A stretch of DNA of 64,000 nucleotides from Amphimedon queenslandica (lineage: Eukaryota; Porifera; Demospongiae; Haplosclerida; Niphatidae): assembly GCF_000090795.2 (NCBI RefSeq), contig NW_003546266.1:213732-277731 (forward strand), in the 5' to 3' direction. Position numbers and translations under genes: made by a program. Positions 23,648 through 35,007 of the stretch are shown here, in pieces; within the stretch, counting starts at the first letter, position 1, and every line of letters begins with the position of its first letter. The notes under the pieces are model-generated. The model was not told where the DNA came from. It searched no databases and saw only the letters and a program-made list of their open reading frames with translations.

Positions 23648-23710
23648 TATGATCCAAAAAGCCACGCCTAGTAGGCTAGGCCTGCCTAACACTGCACCCT
23701 CTGATGTCAT

Positions 23711-25917
23711 AAACTCCTGTTGTTCGACCAGAGATGGAAGTTGTAACCGATCAGTTGTAACTCTATTGGTTAACAGGACTTGAAGAGCAAATTACCTGCT
23801 TTAGAATTTTATTGACTATTGCTTTTGGTAACAACTCAGCTCTAACTCAGCTTCGCAAAACACCCAATCAATGGGACGGAGTTGAATTTTGACTCAGCAG
23901 CTAAAATTTATCTTTTTGATCAAAATTGACCAATTTTACTAAATAAAGCTTTGTACTATTATAAAACTAGCCTTTTTGACAAAAAACAGAAACCTTACTT
24001 ATAATTTTTAACTGGTGAAAAAACCATGCTTTTACTGTTCTAATTACTTACATCCTTGGTATAAGTGTAAAAAATATAATGTAAGAAATTAATGAAAAAA
24101 TTTTTTAGAATGAACAAGATAGAGCTTAAGGCACCCTTACCAAGCTTTAATGCCCACCCCGGCAGGGCAGGGCTGGTTATATTTAAGGCTAGCACTTAAG
24201 TTTTCTACATCAAAATTCCCCATTTTTGTCTTAAACCACTTTGTACAGCTCACAGGTAATGTTTAACCAAGAGTGAAAGTTCATTGCAAGCAGACATAAA
24301 AATTGGTCAATTCAACCTCGTTTTTGGCGTTCAAGGCCAGTAAAAGCAAAATCTACTGAGCTTAAAAGGCCAAAGGTAATACAAATGTTGTAATTTTCTG
24401 TGCAAGTAACTTAAATTTTGGCTCAAACAATACTTATTAGCTATACAGGGTTGTTTATGGTAAAATTGGCAAATTTTGATCTAGAAAACCTAAGTTTTAT
24501 CCTGGAAGATAGAGTGGGCGCTAAGGGCTCAGGAAAGCTTTTGATTTTTTTATTTTCTTTAACCTAATTCAAGTTTTTTTTGCTTACCAACTTTTTGCAC
24601 CTTTTCTTTGAGCTCATAAGCCCAAAGAAAATGGAAAAAGGCTAATAAAAAATAATGAACCAAAAGCCCTCACAAAACTTCAACGCCCACTCAGGCAGAG
24701 CATTGGTGGGTATTTTCAGTGCGCTAAACTCTTGGCTTCGACATCATAATTCAACAATTTCACCATAGACCACCTTGTACAGCTGACAGGTAATGTTTAA
24801 GTATAAATGAAAGTAAATTGCAAGTGGATATAAAATAATACTATGTTGCTCTAACTTTGGCCTTAAGTTTAGTTATGCTTTAATTGGCCTTGAAAGCTGA
24901 AAATGAAAACAAATTGATCAATTAGTTCTTAAGTCCACGAGCAATTAAGTGTCAATTTTGCTCTTAGTTGATCATGAGAAATTTAAAGGTACTGTTCAAT
25001 ATCTCCATCATTTTCACTTTTCAGTTAAAATTGTTTCAGAACACATTGCTTTGCATCACAGCTAGCTAAACATTTCATTTAACAGTCATGTGCTTTGGAC
25101 ATGTTATTCTTATTATTTTCTAATAATTTAAGGTGTAAGTGCCATTATGATTATATGTCACTATTTAAAAGACCATTGTAGCAATTTGGCTACCTAATAG
25201 TTACTAAAATGTTTCTACTTCATCAAAATTGTTTTAAAAAGTATCACATTATTAATAGCATCACAATCATAATGATTTAGGATAGTTTAATGGCCCTCCA
25301 CAATCCTGTATCAGGCATCGAAACATCATTTTTATCTTAAAAGAGTCACCAACATTTGTATACTGACACCAGTCCCTTTCCTTTATTGGGACTCTCTGGG
25401 CCATTCCTGGAGGGCTACGATTTTATTCTCTTTTTACTTTATTTTTTCCCCTCCTATAACTTAATGATAACACAATATGAGAAACTATGAGCAGAAATTG
25501 TAATAATACACTCATTTCTCACTGGGAACGAAGCAGATCTTGGTTTCTATACTCCATTAACAACAGTCACGGAGCTAACACACTCAAGACTATCTCAGTT
25601 TGACTGTCTCAATGTTGTCGTGTAGTGCAATGGGATGAATAACCTCAACTTAAGTATTTCAGATCTACGTAACTAATGAGTTTCTTTTAGGGCTATTACT
25701 TGTACAATTACAATAGAAACTAACAGTAAAATCCTTTTAAACTGGATAAACTTGCTTAATAACTTCATCCATCTTGTCTCTAAAGCTGACACGCCTACAT
25801 ACTATAGGTGGGGGTGACATTATGTGATGACAAGAAGTCCTAGAAATCCATCACTGTAAATGCAAAATCTATCAAAAAATTGGTCACAAAATCAATGCAT
25901 TAATGAGGCGATGCGCT
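23711..25917. repeat. Right non-coding part of the HECT element with a roughly 530-bp diverged direct repeat
   Basis: Two blocks, starting near 24133 and 24665, share phrases in order: CCCTTACCAAGCTTTAATGC versus CCCTCACAAAACTTCAACGC, GGCAGGGCAGGG versus GGCAGAGCATTGG, TTTGTACAGCT(C/G)ACAGGTAATGTTTAA and TGAAAGT(T/A)(C/A)ATTGCAAG. The spacing is about 532 bp. No reading frame is conserved, so it is a structural or spacer duplication. Confidence 0.65.
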
Positions 25918-25981
25918 TTGCCACACAACCTTTCTATAAGTATATCAATATATATGCATTTGTCCACTTTGGTACTCCATA

Positions 25982-28004
25982 CAAGTCCACTGGATTTGCT
26001 TAGCAAGTGCAAATAATGATTCATCTGCTGTAATAATTGGAACCTGGCTGGGATTTAGGTGCTGTACTGCTGTCTTCACTATTAACATAGAATACTTAAT
26101 CATAACTACGGAGTGCATTGTCCAAAAATAGTGGCATCAAAGCAGTGATAGTAGCAGAAGGAATGTCATTTTCCTGCAAACTTGCATGATGTGCTGACCA
26201 TAATAGCCACTCATTCTTGTCCAAATCTTCCTTAGAAATAGCTTCCATTACTTTATCAAGCCACTGGACCTCTGCTGACATTGCAATGGTAATGGCTTGA
26301 GTACTCTCAGACCTAAAAAAACTACTGTTTTCAAGAACATTAATGTCCTTTTCTTTGATTGATGCAGGAGGATCATTATTGTACTCTGTTGGTAATGGTT
26401 TAATGGAGCAGAATGTATTTGAAGTACTTGCTTTGAGAATTATGATACCACGACCATTCCCTTTATTATCATGACAGAGATGTTGAATTAGCGAAATACC
26501 TGTTCCATGAAATGATTCCTTTGATGTTGTGAAGCTAGGATTGTAATTTATATTGTCTACCGCAGCTGTTGTAAATACTCCCTGACGTAATTTATGAGAG
26601 CATACTACACCATCTGTTTCAAATTGATCACAAATGCTTTTGCCAATATCTGTTGCTAACTTCAGGAAACAATCATAGAAACACATATTCCTAAATTAAA
26701 AAGTGCATGAATGAGAATCCTTTTCTTGTTAGTGAATGAATTTTTAGTGCAACATAAAGTGGAACTGGTGTTTCATAGTGATACCTACGAGTGATGGAAC
26801 CATGAGTTCTGCATCTTTTGGTGCTGTTAAACATCAACAGTTGAGAAATAGAGTAAGATGCTGTGGAGTTCCTTGATTCGATTACTTGCAACTGAGATGC
26901 AATGTTTGGTCCATCTAAAATCATATTTGTAAGAGCTAGCAGACACTTTGGTACATTATCACAGAAGGATTAATCTGAAAACGAACCATCAAATCATAAC
27001 TTTGTTTTGAACATAGCTCTCGAAACAACATTAGCTGCTCGTACCAGATGCAATGCATCTTAATTCCTACCATCTTGGTGGCATGCTTTCCGTAAAGCAT
27101 CACCTATGTCATTCTCATATTAGAGCATAATGTATTTTGACTGCATGTGAGCCCTAAAATCTGGAATTGTGGCAAGCAGTCTATCCTTTAATCTTGATGT
27201 GTGCACACAACCTTTAATTTCAGCACCTAACTGCTCTAGTCATGTCTTGCAGAGGTTAGCCAAATTAGCCAGTTTAAAGACTGGGGCAATGGTGCTTTCA
27301 GAGTGAATGTCTTCTCTTCATGCTACCAGTTCTGCAAAGGCAATGCCATGAATATCTTCTAGTCCATTTAAATCTCTTTCCTTATTGGCAGAATCTCTAG
27401 CTTTATTTTACAATGCTGCAAGGCACTTGCTGTGATACTTAGCTTCGAATGCAATCTTGTCACTTGATGAAAGCTTAGATAGGAGCTCAGTATCCTCACA
27501 AATTCACGAACCTTCCTGTCGATATCCTATGTAGAAGCATTATAAAGAACTGAAGAAACTGTGGCTGGCTCAATACAAGGAAACATTTGTTAGAGCTATA
27601 TTGTGCACTATTAGAACTTGTATGTTTGGAAAGTGATGCATGAATTTCGCAAGCCTCCTTTGAAACTCTTTTTTTTAAGCTGATAGAGTTTAGTTTTATT
27701 AAAGTTTGAACGGCATGTTTTATGCCAACAAGCTTGGTGCCTCATCATTGTAGCTTCCATTCCGTCGCTTTCATCTAGTGTTTCAATTTCACTGGCAGAG
27801 ATCAGTCGAAGAGTGTTAAACTCTGTTAGGTGATTAGCAAGAAATTTATAACCTGTGCCAAGGGAGAAGTTAGTTGATCGGGCAGGGCATTCTAAGCTAG
27901 TGCTAGTGTCTTTTTGGCTAATGACACAAATTCCAGTTTGTTATAGATGATTCTTTTGGTGCTAGAGTTATTGAACCCTCTATCATAATATGACGTTTAG
28001 CCAT
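25982..28004 (-). pseudogene. GGLHIEM-family repetitive gene, 5' and middle segment
   Basis: Coding blocks in family order start at an ATG at 28004-28002 (MAKRHIM). They are CPARSTNFSLGTGYKFLANH and RHQACWHKTCRSNFNKTK (a Cys/His-bearing N-terminal module near 27760); AFEAKYHSKCLAALYNKAR (about 27450); IHGIAFAELVA (about 27330); APVFKLANLANLCK; RLKDRLLATIPDFRAHMQSK (about 27190); ILDGPNIASQ; SQLLMFNSTK; YHYETPVPLYVALKIHS; then KLRQGVFTTAAVDNINYNPS, SFHGTGISLIQH (26600-26500) and the segment ending in a QIQWT phrase at the insertion site (about 25985). Frames change at least five times, and several stops are present (for example 27419, 27130, 26960 regions). The function is unknown to me; wide repetition in other genomes suggests it belongs to a mobile element. 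It is interrupted exactly at 25981/25982 by the HECT element. Confidence 0.75.
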
Positions 28005-29643
28005 TATCTGTTACTATTGAATCACAAAAATTTTAATTAAAATGCATTTTAAAATAACTTACTCTTGAATCAGTGCAAAACAAATGATCTTTTTAATACC
28101 TCCGTTAGTACACTGTGACTGCTATTTCTTTTTAAAACCTCCCTTTAATTATCATGTAAGTATATAAATTGCTTGTCATAGTTTTTACTTCATTTTGATA
28201 ACACATAATTAGCTATAACTTTATAATGAAACATTGTATTGCAATGAAACCTGTACCATTATATTTCTTTTAAAGACATCTTTCATTTGATACCTATTTT
28301 AAGTGCATTTGATGTATCGGATAATTAATAACCCATTTTGGAACATCAATTAGCACCCAAAGGTCACCAAAGGTCAAATCTGATGTGGCTCTACATCAAA
28401 AAAATTCAATTTGACATTTAGTAATTGTGTACCAAGTTTCATGCTTTTATTGTAAAGTGCACAATATCATTAAATTTTGGTGCTTAGAATAATAATAATA
28501 ATTTATTATAATGATAGTCAAAAATAAATTACTAAGGAAGTAAATTGTCTGTGTATTTCCGCCACTTGTTTTATTATCTTTAGAAAAAAACATGCACTCC
28601 AAGCAACTTGTTTTCTGAAGTTGTCACCATCAGTCCCAGTCCGTAAAGCTAATTTTAAGGCATCCCATTAAAGTCAGTCAATCTCATTCAGTGCCATGTA
28701 GTGAGTTGAATTAAGCCATACTGAATTACTCATTGATAATTCTTATTTCGTAGCTGTAAACCAATGATACATGATATTTGTAAGGTGAGATAATAGTCAT
28801 TTAATAATGAAATAATCCCATGGAAAATGTTCTGTGTGCTCCCAAATTGTCAATTTAAAAATATTGTACCAAGGCCATTAAATATTCAGCATTACTTATT
28901 CAGACTACGTAGTAATTGGGCCAATTTGTTCAAAAGAAAACATCACTTTTATTAGGGGAAAAAGATTGTTGATATTTCTGCTACAGAAGTCATAATAACA
29001 ACAGAACTTAAACAAATTTATGTGAGACACATGCAATTAATTTTTGTTATTTTTATCAAACTTCTTATAGGCTGATCCCTGTAACGTGCAGCTTAGGGAT
29101 GGATCTCTCCCAAATATTTCGAGATGAAAATGGGTGTTTGATTTGCCAGTTGTTAGCACTAGTGAACTATTTATAGAAGGAGGAATTATTGCAACATCAC
29201 CTATATCAGTATTAAAGTACAACATATTTGTATTCTAAAGATTTATACTTTATAGAGTGGAAACAGAATATGTCATCACTTCTAGTGATGTTTTGGAATA
29301 TGAGCTTACTTGTTGCTGTAAAAAACTATAATGCAATGGTTTTTCATCACATATTTATATAAGGCTTGGATTTTGATAGTTCCACAACACTTTCATTGCT
29401 ATATTTCATTCTCTGGATTCTTGTGTTAATCAAGGCATAGCCGTTGGGAGACTAGGAAAGAAGGTTGGGTAAGGAGAAAACGGTAGGTGCACAAAGCGCA
29501 CCAAAGATTTGGCCACACCCATTTTTTGCAACCTGAAATATGGAGATGTTGCATTATCTAACATGCATCATGCATGCATACACAATTATTATTGTTTTAT
29601 CGTAAAGAAATATTTAGTAATATGGTGGCTTTGAAAAAGTCAG
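28005..29643. other. Intergenic, no gene recognised
   Basis: AT-rich. A block at 28688-28732 (TTCAGTGCCATGTAGTGAG, then TTGAATTAAGCCATACTGAA) recurs in reverse orientation near 46975-47019. The minus-strand frame at 29037-29225 shows no known domain but its codon pattern looks coding-like (EIFGRDPSLSCTLQGSAYKK), so a single exon of an unknown gene is possible. Confidence 0.4.
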
Positions 29644-29820
29644 TTAACAAAAAAATGAGGAGGAAACTCGACTCTGAGGATGATCACCTGAGTTTTTGTG
29701 AGAGACCGAAAACTTGATGACTACCTCGTTTAAGCAGTCCCAGAGCTTAGAAGACAAATCTCTTTCCGTATATAAAAGATATAGGTCAAACAGCATGGAA
29801 GATTGACGTTTGCTCGCCAT
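29644..29820 (-). CDS. Small hypothetical ORF, divergent from a plus-strand ATG
   Basis: Begins MASKRQSSMLFDLYLLYTER and ends SRVSSSFFC. It has 58 codons and no domain I recognise. On the opposite strand an ATG at 29884 begins MAAARALALSASSSLLRLSD, a mitochondrial-presequence-like stretch that stops at 29962-29964. The two starts are only 63 bp apart, which would fit a shared bidirectional promoter of two small host genes, but neither product is identified. Confidence 0.2.
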   Translation of the reverse strand: MASKRQSSMLFDLYLLYTERDLSSKLWDCLNEVVIKFSVSHKNSGDHPQSRVSSSFFC

Positions 29821-30145
29821 TTCAGTAATTAGCTTGGCGTCACTAATAATTAACTTGATGACATAATTCATAACTTGAATAAAATGGCTGCTGCTAGAGC
29901 TCTGGCTCTCTCAGCTTCTTCCTCACTCCTCAGGCTAAGTGACAGTCACAGACTGACAGTATAGTTCCAGTGTCCAATTACACCTGTAGTAATGATAGTC
30001 TGACACTCACACACAGTGACACACTCAGTCTTGCCCAACTACCTTGCCCAAGCTTCTGCCCTCATTGCCCTTGCCTACATGTTAGCTCACAGAGTCAGGT
30101 CGGGCAATGCCCATATATGCCAGACCCTGCCTACATCTATGCATC

Positions 30146-30305
30146 ATGGATGATACTACAAAGATAGGAAAGGTTTGTTTAACCTGTAGAAACTCACAAG
30201 TCACTATTTTGTTCATAGTTAGATAGAATTGTCCTTTTGGAGGCTGATGTTGCACAGATGACTAACAATATGAAACTATTGGCAGATCAAAGACATCAGA
30301 AATAA
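30146..30305 (+). CDS. Tiny two-exon coiled-coil ORF
   Basis: Exon 1 (30146-30172, MDDTTKIGK) has donor AAAG/GTTTGT. A 46-bp intron (30173-30218) ends in TTCATAG. Exon 2 (30219-30305) reads LDRIVLLEADVAQMTNNMKL, then LADQRHQK and stop. Phase is 0/0. Exon 2 has heptad-like spacing of hydrophobic residues, as in a short coiled coil. The product would be only 37 residues unless the true start is further upstream; MPIYARPCLHLC is in frame before it. It could be the end of a small host gene whose first exon is at 29884. I cannot name it. Confidence 0.25.
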
Positions 30306-33300
30306 TACCCTTAAAATGTGAATTAGTAAGTCTTTTGTATTGTTTTGACTAATAATCATACTTTATCCACATGACAGGGCTTGCATCCTCCAGGTGTAAA
30401 AGGAAATTTTCGAAGAAGTGAACTTTTGATTGCTTAGTCATTGTCAAAAACTCATTATTCATTATTCAATATTGACTTAAATTTTATTTTGTTTTTATAT
30501 ACATTTCATATATCATGATTTCAAATGATGAAATATAAAGTATGTATTACATTTTGTAATAGATACATCTAAAATAAATCTCAATTCTTCAGAAACGAAA
30601 TTATACTTCACCCTTCAGTGCCACTAAATTATAATTATGTGCTTTTTTGACGTCATGTCAGGAAACCAAATAATGTCATTGCTTGCTTTAAAATGTAAAT
30701 GTTTGTAATAATTATTGCTTATGCAAAGTAAAATCTTGAATCATTGGCATTGATAACGCTATGTTTTTAATGTATATTTTCTAATATATTATTCAAAGTA
30801 AGTAGGATTATTCAGTGCATTCATAATTATAAAGCATTACTAAAAATTACTGTATGCTCATTTAATGGCATCAATGCAGATTTGTCATCAGGTTTACCAA
30901 TAATTTTTGGTGCATCATTTTCACGTCCATATCTTTAATTGTAGAAGTTTCTGGTTCCCGTAATGGCAATGCACAGCATAGAGTGTGTGCTGACTGGAGA
31001 CACCTAGGAAAGCATTAAGTGAATTAAACTACATGCTATTAAAACATAATACCTCATCAATTAATTTTTGCAACACAGTCACACACTTAATAATGCAAAC
31101 AATTTTCTAGTTCAGCTGTAGATACCTATAAGAGCCTTAATTTAAGGAAGCTGTCTCACAGTCTCACAGATAACCCAAGGAAAAAACCATGTCTCATAAC
31201 ATGGAAACATTATTTCTGTTGAAAGTATGGACTCAAAAAAATTATCTTTATATCACTTTACGAAGTAGAATCCACACTAACATCAATTAAGTGGTTTACT
31301 TATTGTGTATTACACTCCTGAAACACATCAATACGGCCAATGTTAGGAAAAAAAATGACCTTGTCGAAATCCTCTAACTAAAATACAAGAATGGAGAGGT
31401 TGGAAAGTGTATGAAATTGATAAGACAACCTATTGACAATAGTAAGTGCACAAATCAATAAAAATGTTACCTGTAATACATTTGGCTGGCTGCTTTACAA
31501 TAAATATAAACATAACAGCATTAAATTCAGCGAGTTTAGTCCAAAAGCAAAAACCAATGATAATACCTGAATAGAGCACTTATTAGTAAAAATGGCCAAT
31601 AACGAAATAAAGAAACAGCAACATCTCCATTATTTTATGAGGTAAGAAACCTCAAAATACTTTGACTTCATAAAATGATCCATTAATTTATAAAAGCTAG
31701 AAGAGCTATAGCTATAACAAAGTAATGGAATAAGAATTAAATTATAATCAAACCTTTGGTGCTAATAGCATGATCTAAGCCATCATTAATCATAAATAGA
31801 AATTAAATAGGTGAATATTAGAGTAATAATATCAAGAGCAAAAGCTTAATTATTATTAGAGTGAATGCATTTCTGTATGAATGTGTGCATAATGTTGATG
31901 GTTTATCAGCCATGTTAGCGAGCCATCCCTGTGTTAATATCTGTATTTGTACAGTGAAATGGTATATTACAACAATGTAGTGATCACTGTAATGGCAATC
32001 AATGACAGTGCAAACAACATCAGATAACAAACGATTAACACAGACATGAAAAATCAAGGTCCGCCATCTGTAGTAGTCTGCACCATCTGTTTGTAATTAT
32101 TATAATCTATTTGAAGTGTATTGGCCAACAAGTCTACATTAAAGTCTTAAATGACTAATGTTGGCCAAAATGAGTCAATTGTAATAAATAATTGTATCAT
32201 TGCAGTTAAAGATTTTACAGTGGAAAATTTGGTGATCTATATACTAAAATGATACTGATAGAAAGCTATTCCTTAGGTCAAAGGTAGTCACTAATGCTTC
32301 AATACCAGGCCTATTAATCTTAGTATTTCTAGGATGCATATTTATGGCTCAGACAATAGTATACTACAGCCCCATGGCTATTATTTATAGACCTTTCACA
32401 CCTAATGCATTGTGTCACTGACCAATTCTCCTGGTACCTTTAAAGTGGACCGTATTGTAGCAGTATTCTGGAGAACAGGCCCAAATTCAAATTTCTGCAA
32501 AGTACTTTTCACTTTTTTTCTTCTTTCATCCTCTTCCATGAACTGGATAATCTTTTAAACTAGAGAACCGCTCAAGTTGGCTTTTGCATCATTCTTCTGT
32601 GCTTGGGTCAAAGTGGCTTCAAAAGGAAGCAAGGACAGAGAGTAAAATGGAAGACAGAATCCAGCAGCAGACACAGTGTGGGTTTGTGGCTTGACGCCAT
32701 TTTAACCTTTATATGCTGCAATTTGATTATAGTAGCTACACGCACGGTACAGAATTAATTTATTTTAAAATAATTTTTAAGCAGTACCAGTATAGCAACA
32801 AATATCTCTAAAGATCTTGTGCCAAGAGTCTCGAAACTTGCAGGCAGCCATTATGTGATGGTTATCCTTAGGTATAATAAGTATCTAGTAAATGATGTTG
32901 CATAAAGCAACAGAGCGTCTATTGTCAAGATATGCACCGCTTTTTTTCGCTACATGGACTTAGCAAAGCAAAGGAGAGAGTTTTTTCTTGTAAAGTAGAA
33001 CCTGGTAGGCAGAATATGAAGAAACAAAGAGGCAGAAGTCAGTGGAGAAGACGCTTTGAGTAGAAACGTTACTGGGACTTGTCAAAGCCATGGTTGCTAT
33101 GCCATTGGTATGCTACTAACACTACACCCATTGTTTATTATGGAGTCCATAATTAAGTAGGGCTGCTTCAGCACCAAGCCGTTTGCTTTATTAAGTAGCA
33201 ATCAACATAAAACTTTAGATATACAGTCTTGAAAGGCTGTTTTAGTTGCAGAACAAGTTTTATTTGCAAAAGACAAAAGGAAGTTTGTGAGCTTCCCCTG

Positions 33301-34019
33301 ATAGTTTGAGCTCAGATTCTTTGAGCACTTTTAAGGAAGTGATGCTAAAAAATACAATGCTTTCCACTTTTTGCATTCTCAAATGGTACCACATGAAGGT
33401 TTGTCAAAGCTGAAAGCACCTCTGAGGAATCAACAAGCCGATATGCAACTTACATTGTGTTTTTAAGGCATTGCTATGCAATATCTGGCCACACCCATCG
33501 TTAGTTCTCAATTGAAAGAGGCTTCTGCTAGGCTACCTGCCTTATTGTTTGTTTCTCATTGTCGTTGGAACAGTGGTTATGAATGTTCAAGTGTCAAATG
33601 TGGTTCTGATGAGTAAGAGTGTTTTTGAGCCATTATTTATCACATGTTACCTTATTTACCAGTCTTTAGTCCACTAAGCTTGACAATCTTCAACAGGACA
33701 ATTGTCAATGACTATCTTGCTCAAGATAAGTTATAATAGTTTGTTATATGTATTTTTAAAATATTACTGGTAGCTTGCAATTTTTTGGATAAAATGGCTA
33801 TACTGCTATTATAGTACGTTAAATTTCAGAAATGACGTACATCATCATTATGTGTACATTACTTGACAATATAGATCATGCTAGCACTAAAATAAATGTC
33901 ATGGCAAAACAGAAATGTACATTACATTTAAATTTTAGTTAGGCTACATGTAAAGTGTTCGATCTTTTGGTGAGTGGTGGCTCTGAAAAGAGCAGGTTGA
34001 TGTAGTAACTGCTGATAAT
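30306..34019. other. Intergenic, no gene recognised
   Basis: About 3.7 kb with no supported gene. A 45-residue minus-strand frame at 32402-32539 (MEEDERRKKVKSTLQKFEFG start) is the most coding-like stretch but matches nothing I know. CCACACCC words occur near 33487. The rest is AT-rich. Confidence 0.45.
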
Positions 34020-34505
34020 AATGGTGAGAGTGATGGCTGATAGAGTAAGTGAAATGAGTGAGAAGGGTAAATGAGACCAATGATGAGGGTGAACGAGACC
34101 AGTGATGAGAGGGAGTGAGACAAGTGATGGGAGGGAGTGAGACAAGTGATTAAAGGGAGTGAGGCAAGTGATGATGGGGAGTGAGACCAGTGATTGCAGG
34201 GAGTGAGGCCATTGATGGGAGGGATTGAGACCAGTGATGAGAGGGAGTGGGATGACTGACGGGAGAGAGTGGACCAGTATTTGAAGGGAGTGGACCAGTG
34301 ATTGAAGGGAGTGAGACAAGTAATGGGAGCGAGTGTGATCAGTGATAGGAGAGAGTGGGACCAGTGATGGGAGGGAGTGGGACCAGTGAAGGGAGGGAGT
34401 GATTCCAGTTAAGGAAGGGAGTGGGACCAGCGATGTGAGGGAGTAAACCAGTGATTGAAGGAAGTAGGACAAGTGATGGGAAGGAGTGGATCTGAATGAG
34501 ACCAA
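34020..34505. repeat. 22-bp minisatellite array (left)
   Basis: About 22 degenerate copies of a unit close to GAGTGAGACCAGTGATGGGAGG. Variants change GGGA to AAGG, or insert or lose single bases. Because 22 is not a multiple of 3, three units make a 66-bp, 22-codon period; this is why a 188-codon open frame appears on the minus strand (SLPSLVPLP-type repeats). I regard that frame as non-genic. The same unit forms a second array at 39846-39985. Confidence 0.9.
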
Positions 34506-35007
34506 TCACCATATAAAAGGCCATATATACTACTACAACAAATAATGTAAATCTATGTTAAACATTCCATTTACATATATTTGACAAAAGGTAAAACAGA
34601 AATTTGCCAAGCATTTAAAGATAATAGTAAATATGGTGAATATTAAATTTGTAATATGTTTACACATTGTGCAAACTCCGCATTTTTTTCACATTTGGAG
34701 ATATAGTGAACGAAATCAAATGTAATATTTCCCATGACGTAAATGGAAGTATTTTGCTCAGTAAAATTAGTGAAACCATTTTTGATTTTTTTACTAAAAT
34801 GTCATTTTTTCATGACAATGTATTTGACATATCAAATAATAATATTTACATATCTAATAATAATAATAACAATCTTTCTAATTATAATTATTTCATACTT
34901 GTCACTAACCTGACCTAACATAATAATAAATAAATAAATATGTAAAGTAATAATAATACTCATTACCGCATGTCAACATAGTGTCAAGTCTGTAATATAC
35001 ATTGTAG

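Larger units (their letters stand above)
18918..25981. mobile_element. 7,064-bp DNA transposon carrying HECT ligase and integrase-like transposase
   Basis: TIRs: the left end is TAATGGCGCGCCAAAGTGGA, and the right end in reverse complement is TATGGAGTACCAAAGTGGAC. The similarity continues inward for about 100 bp (GTGTGG, GCGCATCGCCTCATT, ATGCATTGATTT). A 5-bp duplication CAAGT is found at 18913-18917 and 25982-25986. Removing the element and one CAAGT makes the surrounding minus-strand gene read in frame across the junction. The element holds a HECT-type gene on the plus strand (19107-22082), an integrase-core transposase on the minus strand (22489-23647) in convergent layout, and a 2.2-kb right non-coding part with an internal repeat. 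Cargo and integrase type resemble what I remember as IS3EU-like elements; this class name is from memory and should be checked. Confidence 0.9.

Noticed and set aside
32402-32539. 45-codon minus-strand ORF starting MEEDERRKKVKS
   Set aside because: Coding-like composition, but an in-frame stop lies just upstream and no domain, splice context or homologue is known to me.
33939-34505. 188-codon minus-strand open frame read as a proline/leucine repeat protein
   Set aside because: It is the translation of the 22-bp minisatellite; other frames of the array are also open (34339-34524).
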